From: Lentisphaerae bacterium WC36
GTDB lineage: Bacteria > Verrucomicrobiota > Lentisphaeria > Victivallales > SZUA-371
Direction: 5' to 3'
DNA: 64,000 nucleotides
Assembly (NCBI GenBank): GCA_020683205.1
Contig: CP085689.1
Span: 1,488,001 to 1,552,000, forward strand
Shown here: positions 44,229 through 52,708 of the stretch, in pieces
Layout: each line of letters starts with the position of its first letter
Numbering within the stretch: position 1 is the first letter of the stretch
Position numbers and translations under genes: made by a program
Notes under the pieces: model-generated
Told to the model about the DNA's origin: nothing
What the model saw: only the letters and a program-made list of their open reading frames with translations
The model's database searches: none

Positions 44229-45374
44229 TTATGCCGACAACACTCTAATTCTACGACCTGCTGGATAAAATTTAATAATAACGGATGTACCTTTCCCTTC
44301 CTCAGATACAATTGATAGATCTCCTCCATGTTCACGAATTATACGATCAACAATCATTAATCCTAAGCCGCTACCATTTTCTTTTGAAGTACTAAATGGT
44401 TCAAAAATTGTAGTAAAATTTTTACTATTAATTCCAGTGCCCGTATCTGTAAATGTTAATTCAATTTCGCCATTTTCATAACGGCAATCAATGGTTAATT
44501 TACCGCCATCGGTCATTGCCTGAATGGCATTTTTTAAAATATTATAAAAGGCTTGTTTTAGCGCGTTTTTATCACCTTTAATGCTAGGAATTGTTTCAGC
44601 AAAATTACAACTGACCACAACTTTTTTATTTTCAATTTCATGACGCATGAAATGTAATGCTTCGCCTAAAACTTTAGTCAACTTTAAACATTCTAAATGC
44701 AGTGAACCTGGGCGAATTGCTTTTAAAAATTGATTAATAATGACATCAAGACGTTCAATTTCGCTTTTAGAAATTCTTATGATATTTAAAGCATCTTCCT
44801 TATCGAATGAATCTTCAAGTATCTCCTGCTCCAAAAGTTGTAAATGCAACGATAAACTATTCAAAGGATTGCCTATTTCATGTGCAACACTCGCGGCTAA
44901 CATAGAAATTACTTGTAATTTTTGACTTTCAATTTGATCTATAGTTTGCTGCTTGTTTTCGGTCACATCAAGTAAAATAACGGATGCTAAGCTATGATCT
45001 TGTTCATGTGGAACTAAATAAAATTGTAAAATTCTCTTTTCTGGATACAAAATTTCAATCTCTGAACGTGCTAATTTCTGCCACTCTTGAGCATCATTAT
45101 CAAGTACTTTTTGCCAATTGATTTCTTTAAGAAACTGTGAAATTCTGACATGCTGCAAATCATCAGGCAACCCTAAAAGTTTAATAGCCGCTCGATTACA
45201 GTAATTAATTTTTAGTTGTTTATCAACAATTAAAATTCCTTCATTAATGGTGTTGAAAATCGCCTCTAGAAAGCCCTTCTCGCGTGCTAATTTCATAATA
45301 AAAGCCTGCACACTATTAGTATCCATAACATTTAAACGTTGAATTAACCTTTCTAGAAAATCTTCATGTCCCAT
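44229..45374 (-). CDS. NtrB-like PAS-domain sensor histidine kinase
   Basis: Cytoplasmic kinase with no membrane segment. A PAS domain (AIFNTINEGILIVDKQLKIN and YCNRAAIKLLGLP) precedes the HisKA domain, with the H-box VAHEIGNPLNSLSLHLQLLE containing the phosphorylated His. The HATPase domain has the N-box NILKNAIQAM, G1 box DTGTGI and G2 box GSGLGL. The layout resembles NtrB or AtoS-type soluble kinases. The frame begins at a GTG at 45386; I use ATG 45374 (381 residues) because AAGG lies at a compatible spacing. It starts a four-gene operon with the TIM-barrel, regulator and HIT genes. The stimulus is unknown. Confidence 0.9.
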   Translation of the reverse strand: MGHEDFLERLIQRLNVMDTNSVQAFIMKLAREKGFLEAIFNTINEGILIVDKQLKINYCNRAAIKLLGLPDDLQHVRISQFLKEINWQKVLDNDAQEWQKLARSEIEILYPEKRILQFYLVPHEQDHSLASVILLDVTENKQQTIDQIESQKLQVISMLAASVAHEIGNPLNSLSLHLQLLEQEILEDSFDKEDALNIIRISKSEIERLDVIINQFLKAIRPGSLHLECLKLTKVLGEALHFMRHEIENKKVVVSCNFAETIPSIKGDKNALKQAFYNILKNAIQAMTDGGKLTIDCRYENGEIELTFTDTGTGINSKNFTTIFEPFSTSKENGSGLGLMIVDRIIREHGGDLSIVSEEGKGTSVIIKFYPAGRRIRVLSA

Positions 45375-45614
45375 TAATAATTTCACCTTATGCTTTGATA
45401 TTGAACTTTTTACAATTTAATTATGTATTTCACTAAGAAATTGAACTTAACTGCGCCATTATGTCTCATCTTTAAAATAACAGCAGTTATTAAATTTTGC
45501 AATTGTCTTTATGAATATTAATCAAATAATTATGCTATATTATAATTTAATTTAACTTTTTTATTGCTTTTTATGAAAAAAGTATTAAATTGAATATTGT
45601 AATAAAAAATTGAA

Positions 45615-45758
45615 GATTTCTTCAGGGCAAGGTGATTTTCACTTCTACAGCAATGTGAAAAAATTCCTGACCGGCGGTGATAGTCCGCGAGTTCGCTATT
45701 AAGAGCTGAAATGGTGCAATTCCATTACCGACAGTATAGTCTGGATGAGAGAAGAATC
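45615..45758 (+). promoter_or_regulatory. FMN riboswitch (RFN element)
   Basis: The sequence contains the conserved RFN landmarks in order: CAGGGCAAGGTG near 45623-45634, TCCTGACCGGCGGT near 45665-45678, AGTCCGCGA at 45682-45690, then GGTGCAATTCC, ACCGACAGT and TATAGTCTGGATG near 45735-45747. A closing helix pairs GATTTCTTC (45615-45623) with GAGAAGAATC (45748-45757). FMN binding should favour the terminator at 45807-45849, lowering expression of the downstream riboflavin genes. Confidence 0.95.
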
Positions 45759-45806
45759 ATTATTAAATTAAATATCTTAGTTTAATATGATTAATTAATA
45801 GAGTAT

Positions 45807-45849
45807 ACCCTGAACTTAAATATTATAAGTTTGGGGTTTATTATTTTAT
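45807..45849 (+). terminator. Expression-platform terminator of the FMN riboswitch
   Basis: Arms of 12 bases (ACCCTGAACTTA at 45807-45818 and TAAGTTTGGGGT at 45826-45837, with two G-T pairs) enclose 7 bases and are followed by TTATTATTTTAT. It lies 15 bp before the ribBA start and after the FMN aptamer, the right place for conditional termination. Confidence 0.75.
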
Positions 45850-45864
45850 AAGAATAAGGTATAA

Positions 45865-47067
45865 ATGGTTATGGCTATCAAATTTGATAAAATTGAAGAT
45901 GTAGTAAAAGCACTTCAAAATGGTGAAGTAGTTATTATTTCTGATGATGAAGATCGTGAGAATGAAGGTGATTTAGTTGCGGCTGCAGCTAAAGTTAATG
46001 ATCAAATGATTAACTTTATGGTAACAAACGCTCGTGGTTTGGTATGCGTACCGTTACATAAGTCAATAGGTGATCGTATTGGTTTAGAAAATCAAGCAAC
46101 TGATGCTGACCCCTTTAAAACAGCATTTACACAAAGTGTCGATGTTATCAACGGGACGACAACTGGTATATCAGCATCGGATCGTGCAAATACAATTCAA
46201 GCTTTAATTAACCCTGAGTCAACATTGAGTGATTTTGCAAGTCCTGGACATATGTTTCCTTTAATTTCAAAAAAAGGCGGAGTATTACGTCGCGCTGGAC
46301 ATACAGAAGCAGCTGTCGATTTAGCTACAATGGCAGGATTAGCACCAGCCGGAGTTATCTGTGAAATCATGAATGAAGATGGCTCAATGGCTCGCACTCC
46401 TGATTTGGAAAAATTTAGAGAAAAACACAATTTAAAATGGTGTACTATTAAAGATTTAATCGAATATCGCCGTAATACAGAACAATTAGTTCAAAAATGC
46501 CAAACAGCTAAGTTGCCAACAAAATATGGTCCTTTTAATATTACTGTTTACAAATCATTAGTTGACGGTCATGAACACGTCGCAATGGTTTATGGAGATG
46601 TTACTGGTAAAGAAAATGTACCAGTGCGTGTTCATAGCGAATGTTTAACTGGTGATGTTTTCGGATCAGCACGTTGCGACTGCGGAGATCAATTGGCAGC
46701 AGCAATGCAGCACGTTGCAGAAAATGGCTATGGAATGATTGTCTATATGCGCCAAGAGGGGCGTGGTATTGGTTTAGCAAATAAAATTCACGCATATAAA
46801 CTTCAGGATCAAGGTTTTGATACAGTTGAAGCAAATGAAGAATTAGGTTTTGCCGCTGATCTACGCGATTATGGTATTGGAGCTCAAATTATTGCAGATC
46901 AAAATGTTAAGAGTATTCAATTAATGACCAATAACCCACGAAAAGTTGTTGGCATTGAAGGTTATGGTTTTTCAGTTAATGGTCGTATCCCAGTAATCAT
47001 TGAACCTCAAGAGCATAACGAATTTTATTTAAATACAAAAAAAGAACGCATGGGACACATGTTTTAA
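45865..47067 (+). CDS. ribBA: Bifunctional DHBP synthase / GTP cyclohydrolase II
   Basis: Supplies both precursors of riboflavin: 3,4-dihydroxy-2-butanone 4-phosphate from ribulose 5-phosphate (residues 1-205) and the pyrimidine from GTP (residues 206-400). RibB motifs include SDDEDRENEGDLVAAA, GHMFPLI and RRAGHTEAAVDLA. RibA carries HSECLTGDVFGSARCDCGDQ with its zinc-binding Cys residues, then YMRQEGRGIGLANKI and DTVEANEELGFAADLRDYGI. All look intact. It is the first gene after the riboswitch. Starts at 45865 and 45871 are both ATG; GG at 45858 suits either. Confidence 0.97.
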   Translation: MVMAIKFDKIEDVVKALQNGEVVIISDDEDRENEGDLVAAAAKVNDQMINFMVTNARGLVCVPLHKSIGDRIGLENQATDADPFKTAFTQSVDVINGTTTGISASDRANTIQALINPESTLSDFASPGHMFPLISKKGGVLRRAGHTEAAVDLATMAGLAPAGVICEIMNEDGSMARTPDLEKFREKHNLKWCTIKDLIEYRRNTEQLVQKCQTAKLPTKYGPFNITVYKSLVDGHEHVAMVYGDVTGKENVPVRVHSECLTGDVFGSARCDCGDQLAAAMQHVAENGYGMIVYMRQEGRGIGLANKIHAYKLQDQGFDTVEANEELGFAADLRDYGIGAQIIADQNVKSIQLMTNNPRKVVGIEGYGFSVNGRIPVIIEPQEHNEFYLNTKKERMGHMF

Positions 47068-47157
47068 AATTAACTAATTATTATTTTTAAAAATTTGTAA
47101 AAAAGCTAATAGAGTGTTAATTTTAATGTGATTATATAAAAATAGGATAAATATACA

Positions 47158-47646
47158 ATGATTAATAGAACAGTTAAAAATATTTTCGAGGGCACAATCG
47201 AAGCTAAAGGATTAAAATTTGGTATCGTGTGCGGCCGTTTTAATGAATTTTTTGTTAGTAAACTTCTTGACGGTGCAGTTGATGCAATTGTTCGCCATGG
47301 TGGTAATGCTGATAATGTTGAGGTAGCATGGGTTCCAGGTGCATATGAAATCCCATTCACAGCAAAGAGAATGGCTGCTAGTGGTCGTTATGATGCAGTT
47401 TTAGCTCTTGGCGTTGTTATTCAAGGAGGAACTCCACACGCTGGGTATATTAATTCAGAAGTTGCTAAATCTTTAGCACAAATTTCAATGGAAGAAAATC
47501 TACCTGTGACATATGGTATGGTTACAGCAAATAATATTGAGCAAGCTATTGAGCGTAGTGGCACAAAAGCTGGAAACAAAGGCGCTGATGCTGCTTTAGC
47601 TGCAATTGAAATGGCTAATTTATCAAGCATTTTACCAAATAAATAG
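47158..47646 (+). CDS. ribH: 6,7-dimethyl-8-ribityllumazine synthase
   Basis: Condenses the butanone phosphate with the pyrimidine to make lumazine. Visible features are [33 protein letters not shown], and [20 protein letters not shown], where the catalytic His lies in TPHAGY. The common form I-R-G-D-T-x-H is I-Q-G-G-T-P-H here, so the Arg is replaced by Gln in a normally conserved loop. The 162-residue length is usual. AGGA upstream fits ATG 47158. The 90-bp gap after ribBA shows no terminator. It lies directly before nusB (25 bp), a widely conserved pairing. Confidence 0.95.
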   Translation: MINRTVKNIFEGTIEAKGLKFGIVCGRFNEFFVSKLLDGAVDAIVRHGGNADNVEVAWVPGAYEIPFTAKRMAASGRYDAVLALGVVIQGGTPHAGYINSEVAKSLAQISMEENLPVTYGMVTANNIEQAIERSGTKAGNKGADAALAAIEMANLSSILPNK

Positions 47647-47671
47647 TTAAAAAGAGTTTATAGAGTTTTAT

Positions 47672-48172
47672 ATGGCAACAACAAATAACAATAGCAATAA
47701 TATTCACTACAAACGTTTAGGTCGTGAATTTGCATTACAGTTCCTTTTTCAACATGAAGTTTTAGAGAATAAAGAAGATTTAAACTCTGATAACTTACAT
47801 ATTTTTTGGCAACAAGTTAGTGACTCAGAAGATGTTACAAGTGTTGATCAAAAAAATATTCGCAAAGGACAAAATTTTGCTAAAAAATTAATCACTGGTA
47901 TTTTAGAAAATTTTAAAGTTATAAATGATAAAATCGCAGAATATTCGATTGATTGGTCTATTGACAGAATGGCAATCATTGACCGAAATGTTTTGCGTTT
48001 GGCGATTTTTGAAATGCTTTTTATGGATGATATCCCACCAATTGTTAGTATTGACGAGGCAGTAACTATTGCTAAAGAGTTTAGTTCTGCAAAGGCAGCG
48101 ACATTTATTAATGGAGTTTTAAATAGCATTAAAGATAACTTAGATCGCCCTCCAAGGGAGGCTAATAAGTAA
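47672..48172 (+). CDS. nusB: Transcription antitermination factor NusB
   Basis: All-helical protein that joins NusE, NusA and NusG in antitermination on rRNA operons. The N-terminus is an unusual Asn-rich leader (MATTNNNSNNIHYKRLGREF), then ALQFLFQHEVLENKED, DWSIDRMAIIDRNVLRLAIF and IVSIDEAVTIAKEFSSAKAA followed by FINGVLNSI, which are standard NusB segments. Length of 166 is normal. It is followed by ftsY after one base, indicating tight coupling. ribH-nusB pairing is common, nusB-ftsY less so. Confidence 0.95.
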   Translation: MATTNNNSNNIHYKRLGREFALQFLFQHEVLENKEDLNSDNLHIFWQQVSDSEDVTSVDQKNIRKGQNFAKKLITGILENFKVINDKIAEYSIDWSIDRMAIIDRNVLRLAIFEMLFMDDIPPIVSIDEAVTIAKEFSSAKAATFINGVLNSIKDNLDRPPREANK

Positions 48173-48173
48173 A

Positions 48174-49097
48174 ATGAAATCAATTTTTTCAGTATTTAAG
48201 AAAGGTTTAAAGAAAACTAAAACATCGTTAAGCAGAACTATTAGTGGTGCTATTACTGGTAATAAGGCATGGAATGATGAAGTTTACGAAGAACTTGAAG
48301 CAGCATTAATCCAAGCTGATTTTGGAGTTCAAACAGCTTTAGGTTTAGTTGAAGATATTCGTGATCGCTATAAATGTGGTGATATTGCTACTTCTGCTGA
48401 AATAATTGATGTTATCAAAGAAGATTTAGAGAAACGCCTAACTTCTGACAGCCGTGAGATTAATTTTCAAAGAGATGGAAAACTAACGGTAATTATGTTT
48501 ATTGGTGTAAATGGCAGCGGAAAAACAACCACAATTGGTAAGTTGGCACACCATTTAAAAAGCGAAGGCAAAAAAGTTATGTTAGCCGCATGTGATACAT
48601 TCCGAGCGGCTGCTGTTGAACAGTTAAAATTATGGGGTGAAAGAACAGATTGCCCTGTGGTCGCGGCTCAGCATGGAGCCGACCCTTCGGCGGTAGTATT
48701 TGATGCGGTTAGTTCTGCATTAGCTAAAGAAGCTGATGTATTATTAATTGACACGGCTGGGCGCCAACATACAAGTAAAGGCTTAATGGATGAACTAGGT
48801 AAGATATGCCGAACAATTTCAAAAGTATATCCAAATGCGCCTCATGAAGTTTGGTTAACTGTTGACTCTACATTAGGTAGCAATGCAGTGACTCAAGCAA
48901 AAGAATTTACTAAAGTGGCGAATATTACTGGTCTAGCATTAACAAAGTTAGATGGTACAGGGAAAGGCGGTATGGCTGTTGCAATTCATGAGCAATTACA
49001 ATTACCTGTATTTTTTGCAGGTTTTGGTGAACAAGTTAGCGATTTACAACCGTTTAATGCTGATTACTACATTTCAGCAATTTTTGATAAAGAATAA
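48174..49097 (+). CDS. ftsY: Signal recognition particle receptor FtsY
   Basis: SRP GTPase receptor that targets ribosomes to the Sec translocon. The NG domain is complete: N-domain helices (LSRTISGAITGNKAWNDEVY, EELEAALIQADFGVQTALGL), G1 GVNGSGKTTTIGKLAHHL, G2 LAACDTFRAAAVEQL, G3 LLIDTAGRQ, and G4 LTKLDGTGKGGMAV, ending PVFFAGFGEQVSDLQPF. The acidic A domain seen in E. coli FtsY is absent, so membrane attachment relies on the short N-terminal basic helix (FKKGLKKTKTSL). Length of 307 matches A-less members. It sits inside the riboflavin operon, between nusB and ribD (10 bp). Confidence 0.96.
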   Translation: MKSIFSVFKKGLKKTKTSLSRTISGAITGNKAWNDEVYEELEAALIQADFGVQTALGLVEDIRDRYKCGDIATSAEIIDVIKEDLEKRLTSDSREINFQRDGKLTVIMFIGVNGSGKTTTIGKLAHHLKSEGKKVMLAACDTFRAAAVEQLKLWGERTDCPVVAAQHGADPSAVVFDAVSSALAKEADVLLIDTAGRQHTSKGLMDELGKICRTISKVYPNAPHEVWLTVDSTLGSNAVTQAKEFTKVANITGLALTKLDGTGKGGMAVAIHEQLQLPVFFAGFGEQVSDLQPFNADYYISAIFDKE

Positions 49098-49107
49098 ATT
49101 ATAGTTT

Positions 49108-50238
49108 ATGAGTATTAAAGACCATAAATATTTTATGCAACAAGCGCTTAATGAAGCATTGAAAGGTTGGGGAAAAGTGAGCCCTAATCCATTGGTTGGT
49201 GCAGTTGTAGTTGATGAAAACAATCAAATAATTGGTCGCGGTCATCATGAATACGCGACGAAATATCACGCTGAAATTAATGCCCTAAATAGTGCTATTA
49301 ATAATTTGTTAAATCGCAATTTAAATTATCACAATTTTGATGATAAAAATCAATTGCTTAATAATAAAGATGAAAAGTTATTAAAAAATTGCACGGTATA
49401 TGTTACATTAGAACCATGTTCATCTTTTGGTAGAACAGCTCCATGTACCGAAGCATTAAAAAGTTGCAATGTAAAAAAAGTGGTAATAGGCTGCGAAGAT
49501 GATAACAGTTTACATTTAAATAAAGCTGAAAAAATTCTTCAAGCAGCAAGTATTAAGGTTATTAGTAATATTGAAGAACAGCAGTGCCGAAATGTAAATG
49601 AAACATTTTTTAAATGGATCAAGACTAAAAAACCATTTGTCATTTTGAAAATGGCTATGACTTTAGATGGGAAAATCGCTACTAAAGAAGGTCAATCAAA
49701 GTGGATTACGGGCGCAGTTGCTCGTCAACGAGTTCAAGAATTACGTAAATGGAGCGATGCTATTTTAGTTGGAGCTGAAACTGCACGATTAGATAAACCT
49801 TCTTTAACAATTCGTGATGTAAACAATAATATTTTAGACCATTGGACACAGCCTAAAAGAATAATTTTATCAAATAATCAAGACAAAAAGTTTTATGAAA
49901 ATATTTTATCGGCAAACGGTGGAGAAATTAGCGTTGCATCACTAAATAATAGAAACGATTGGAATCTTTTTTTAACTGAGTTAGGAGCACAAAATATTAC
50001 ATCTCTTTTAATAGAAGGAGGAGGTAGTGTCGCCGCTGCTGCATTAAATGCTCAAATTGTTGACAAAATTGAATTTCATGTCGCTCCAAAGATTTTAGGT
50101 GGCAAAGAATCGCGCCCTGTAGTTAGCGGAGAAAATCCTTTAAGTTTAGCTGAGGCTCATAATCTTAAAGATATTAAAATTATTAAATATGGAAATGACA
50201 TTGCTATAAGTGGTTATTGCGATGATAAAAAATTATAG
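49108..50238 (+). CDS. ribD: Riboflavin biosynthesis protein RibD (deaminase/reductase)
   Basis: Deaminates and reduces the pyrimidine intermediate of riboflavin synthesis. The deaminase domain has SPNPLVGAVVV, HAEINAL (residues 54-60, catalytic Glu) and the zinc motif PCSSFGRTAPC (about 103-113). Between them, an Asn-rich insertion of roughly 25 residues (NLLNRNLNYHNFDDKNQLLN, about 66-92) enlarges the domain relative to B. subtilis RibG. The reductase domain begins about 165 (PFVILKMAMTLDGKIA) with LLIEGGGSVAAAAL and KILGGKESRPVVSG. Both halves look functional. It follows ftsY by 10 bp and precedes ribE by 11 bp. Confidence 0.95.
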   Translation: MSIKDHKYFMQQALNEALKGWGKVSPNPLVGAVVVDENNQIIGRGHHEYATKYHAEINALNSAINNLLNRNLNYHNFDDKNQLLNNKDEKLLKNCTVYVTLEPCSSFGRTAPCTEALKSCNVKKVVIGCEDDNSLHLNKAEKILQAASIKVISNIEEQQCRNVNETFFKWIKTKKPFVILKMAMTLDGKIATKEGQSKWITGAVARQRVQELRKWSDAILVGAETARLDKPSLTIRDVNNNILDHWTQPKRIILSNNQDKKFYENILSANGGEISVASLNNRNDWNLFLTELGAQNITSLLIEGGGSVAAAALNAQIVDKIEFHVAPKILGGKESRPVVSGENPLSLAEAHNLKDIKIIKYGNDIAISGYCDDKKL

Positions 50239-50249
50239 TTGAGAAAATT

Positions 50250-50918
50250 ATGTTTACAGGACTTGTAGAACGAACTGGAAAAATTATTAAAGCTGATGCT
50301 AATGGTGCAACTAAAGAGCTTGATATTTCATTGAATAAGCCATTCAAAGATTTAATTTATGGCGAAAGTATTGCAATTAATGGCATATGTTTAACACTAG
50401 TTGAAGAGCTAGCAGGAGGAGTGTTGCGTTTTCATGCTTTAGAGGAAACTTTAAAACGTACTAATTTAGAGGAAATTATCAATAAAAATAGCAGTGTCAA
50501 CTTAGAACGAGCAATGCAAGCAAATGCGCGTTTCGGCGGTCATATTGTAAGCGGTCATGTTGATTGTGTTGCAAAAATTCTAGAAATTAATGATGTGAGT
50601 GGTGATTTTGAGTATAAAATTGAAATGCCTAAATCGATTACACCATACCTTGTTGAAAAGGGCTCAATAACTATTGATGGCATTTCTTTAACAATTGTTG
50701 AAGTTGGTAGTGATTTTTTCACTGTTCACTTAATTCCAGTAACTAGATCTGAAACAGCTATTGGAGAACGTAAAGTTGCGGATAAAGTCAATTTAGAGGC
50801 CGACATTTTAGGTAAATATATTGAGCGACAATTAAGTTTAAGGTTTTCTCAAGATACACAAAATGACAATAAATCAAATAGTCTATCAATGACAGATCTT
50901 TTTAATGCGGGTTTTTAA
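50250..50918 (+). CDS. ribE: Riboflavin synthase alpha chain
   Basis: Dismutates two lumazines into riboflavin and the pyrimidine. It opens with MFTGLVERTGKI, has the first repeat ending near ANARFGGHIVSGHVDCVAKI, and the second repeat with ITIDGISLTIVEV and LIPVTRSETAIGER. This internal duplication is diagnostic. Length of 222 is normal, with a short Ser/Asn/Asp-rich tail (SQDTQNDNKSNSL). AGAAAA upstream of the ATG is a weak SD. It completes the set of riboflavin enzymes in this operon; FAD/FMN-making RibF is not in view. Confidence 0.96.
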   Translation: MFTGLVERTGKIIKADANGATKELDISLNKPFKDLIYGESIAINGICLTLVEELAGGVLRFHALEETLKRTNLEEIINKNSSVNLERAMQANARFGGHIVSGHVDCVAKILEINDVSGDFEYKIEMPKSITPYLVEKGSITIDGISLTIVEVGSDFFTVHLIPVTRSETAIGERKVADKVNLEADILGKYIERQLSLRFSQDTQNDNKSNSLSMTDLFNAGF

Positions 50919-50937
50919 AAACTAGGACTAATATTTT

Positions 50938-51756
50938 ATGCTTAAATATCAAAAACAACCACTAATTTGCAATTTTGCACTTCGCATTGATTCAGTAGAC
51001 ATGTTAAATATCATAAGCACATATCCAATGGATTTTTTTGAAAGCATTGAGTTAAGTTTTGATCTTTTTGATGACTTTATAGCCACACTACAAAGCAAAT
51101 TTGATCATTTTTCAAACTTAAAAAATGTTATTATTGACATGAATATCAATCAAGCTTTAATCAATAATATTGTATCCCAGACTAAAGCAATTAAAGATAA
51201 CTTTTGCTATGAATTAGCTAATCAACTAGATCAACTTCCATCAAAGTTTAATAAAATTGTCCTAAAATTTGATTTTGATGAAGCTATGCGCAATAAACAA
51301 TATAGCAATAACTTACATAAACTACTAAAAAATATTATTTCTCTAACTTCAATAAAAAGACAAATTATTATCCCTTTAACAATACCTGCTAATGACAACA
51401 ATGTTTTTAATTTTGCTCATAATTTTGTTAAAAACTTTGAACTTCCACTGATGCTTTCTTTGGATATTTCACCGCAAAAACTGATTAATGAACAAAGTGA
51501 TTATTTGGCATACTTTCAAACTTTAAAATATTATTTTTCTTTAGTTACAATAACCTATGATCATTCATTTACTCAACGACTAAAGAAAAAAAATTTAATC
51601 CCAATTATTGAAGAACTTCAGAGTCAGCAATACTCCGAAACAATTTCTCTAGCTGTTGCAAACACTAATAAAGATGAATTAGAAAATATTATTTCAAAAT
51701 ATCAAAGTAATTTTTCAAAAGTTTTAACTGAATTAAACACAAAAAACTGTCTATGA
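50938..51756 (+). CDS. Unknown protein at the end of the riboflavin operon (possible TIM-barrel-like fold)
   Basis: I do not recognise the family. The 272-residue protein has alternating hydrophobic strands and amphipathic helices (LICNFALRIDSVDMLNII, IELSFDLFDDFIATLQSK, KNVIIDMNIN, NKIVLKFDFDEAM, IIIPLTIPAN, LPLMLSLDI, LVTITYDHSFT), a spacing compatible with a beta/alpha barrel. There is no signal peptide or membrane segment, and no catalytic motif is evident. It lies 19 bp after ribE in the same direction and overlaps the convergent nuclease gene by 6 bp. Cotranscription with the riboswitch operon is likely, which would make it flavin-regulated; its role is unknown. Confidence 0.7.
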   Translation: MLKYQKQPLICNFALRIDSVDMLNIISTYPMDFFESIELSFDLFDDFIATLQSKFDHFSNLKNVIIDMNINQALINNIVSQTKAIKDNFCYELANQLDQLPSKFNKIVLKFDFDEAMRNKQYSNNLHKLLKNIISLTSIKRQIIIPLTIPANDNNVFNFAHNFVKNFELPLMLSLDISPQKLINEQSDYLAYFQTLKYYFSLVTITYDHSFTQRLKKKNLIPIIEELQSQQYSETISLAVANTNKDELENIISKYQSNFSKVLTELNTKNCL

Positions 51757-52527
51757 GGTAGGCTTAAGCTCTTTTTTTTGCTCTTTTTTTTCTTCTGGTT
51801 TAACTTTTTTTGTATTATTATCTTGTTTTTTTTCTTTGACCTCGGACTTTTTCTTTTTACTATAACGATAAGTTTCTGGGTAGATAGGATTTTTTTGCAC
51901 CCATAGCCCTAGCTTATCTTTACATGCCTGTTCTTGAGCTTGAGCTAAATCTGTATCATTAGGAGCATAACGTTTATAATGCCATGCATAGCCATTTTTA
52001 ACCTGTTCTAAATTGATATACTTTTTCTCTTTTATATTATTTTTCTCTTCAATAAAGTACACCTTTGAAACATATCTTTTATATTTATCTAGCGTAATTG
52101 GCTTTATATACACTTGCTTATCTTTAACTAACTTCATAAGGTTTTGCAAAGATTTTTTACCAAAAGGTTGCTTCGATTCAGGCGCATCAATTCCATAAAG
52201 ACGAACCATTAAGACTCTCTTTCCGCTTTGTACTTTTATTGAATCTCCATCATATACCCACTTAACTTGAGCCTTAAACGGAGAATAGCTTGCTTTATAA
52301 TTAGTTTTACCTCCGAATTCATTTTTATTGATATTAATATCTGTGGATATTTCTCCATTCTTATTAACTTTAGGCTTAGTTTGAAAACCAATTCCAATAT
52401 TAACTTTTTGAAAATTGCGAGGTTTTGGACCTACAATTATAACATTATTTTTTGCCAATAGCCATGTAGAAATAAATAGACAAACACTCAAAGGTAAAAA
52501 ATATAATATAATTTTATTCTTTTTCAT
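51751..52527 (-). CDS. Secreted or membrane-anchored thermonuclease (SNase) protein
   Basis: Staphylococcal-nuclease-like protein of 258 residues with an N-terminal hydrophobic signal or anchor (ILYFLPLSVCLFISTWLLA). The nuclease domain (about 85-220) starts AQVKWVYDGDSIKVQSGKRV, has VRLYGIDAPESKQPFGKKSL with the catalytic Arg and Glu, and DKYKRYVSKVYFI with the second catalytic Arg. These match SNase Arg35, Glu43 and Arg87 by motif. A Lys/Glu-rich tail follows (residues about 225-258). It would hydrolyse nucleic acid outside the cytoplasm, for nutrient scavenging or envelope function. It overlaps the convergent riboflavin-operon gene by 6 bp. The 230-bp region upstream is shared with the EF-hand gene. 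Confidence 0.88.
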   Translation of the reverse strand: MKKNKIILYFLPLSVCLFISTWLLAKNNVIIVGPKPRNFQKVNIGIGFQTKPKVNKNGEISTDININKNEFGGKTNYKASYSPFKAQVKWVYDGDSIKVQSGKRVLMVRLYGIDAPESKQPFGKKSLQNLMKLVKDKQVYIKPITLDKYKRYVSKVYFIEEKNNIKEKKYINLEQVKNGYAWHYKRYAPNDTDLAQAQEQACKDKLGLWVQKNPIYPETYRYSKKKKSEVKEKKQDNNTKKVKPEEKKEQKKELKPTS

Positions 52528-52589
52528 AAAATTCTCCTATTGATTGTAATATCTTGATTATAACCTTAATTTTTAAATAATTCAAATTT

Positions 52590-52642
52590 TTTGCATTTTT
52601 TGCACATGAAAAATGACTTTTAAAGTGCAAAATTTGCACTTT
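52590..52642 (+). promoter_or_regulatory. Candidate upstream activator sites for the sigma-54 promoter
   Basis: A palindrome at 52622-52642 has perfect 10-base arms AAAGTGCAAA and TTTGCACTTT around one A, centred about 87 bp before the predicted transcription start. Further TTTGCAT and TTTGCAC copies lie at 52590-52596 and 52599-52605. This placement fits an NtrC-type enhancer. Since the palindrome has no loop, it is unlikely to be a terminator. Confidence 0.55.
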
Positions 52643-52692
52643 TTATCTAATAAAACCTAGACTTTATGTTAATTTTACCTAAAATATAAAAA

Positions 52693-52708
52693 TGGCATAG
52701 CATTTGCT
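52693..52708 (+). promoter_or_regulatory. Sigma-54 (-24/-12) promoter of the EF-hand gene
   Basis: TGGCATAGCATTTGCT matches the sigma-54 consensus TGGCAC-R-N4-TTGCW with the invariant GG (52694-52695) and GC (52706-52707) 12 bases apart. The transcript would start near 52719, giving a 39-base leader that ends in an AGGAG SD at about 52744. RpoN itself is not in the window; an NtrC-class activator is encoded at 41781-43238. Confidence 0.75.

Noticed and set aside
52622-52642. The palindrome as a terminator of an upstream plus-strand transcript
   Set aside because: The arms are separated by a single base, leaving no loop, and the upstream gene is on the minus strand and diverges from it; an operator or enhancer is more likely.
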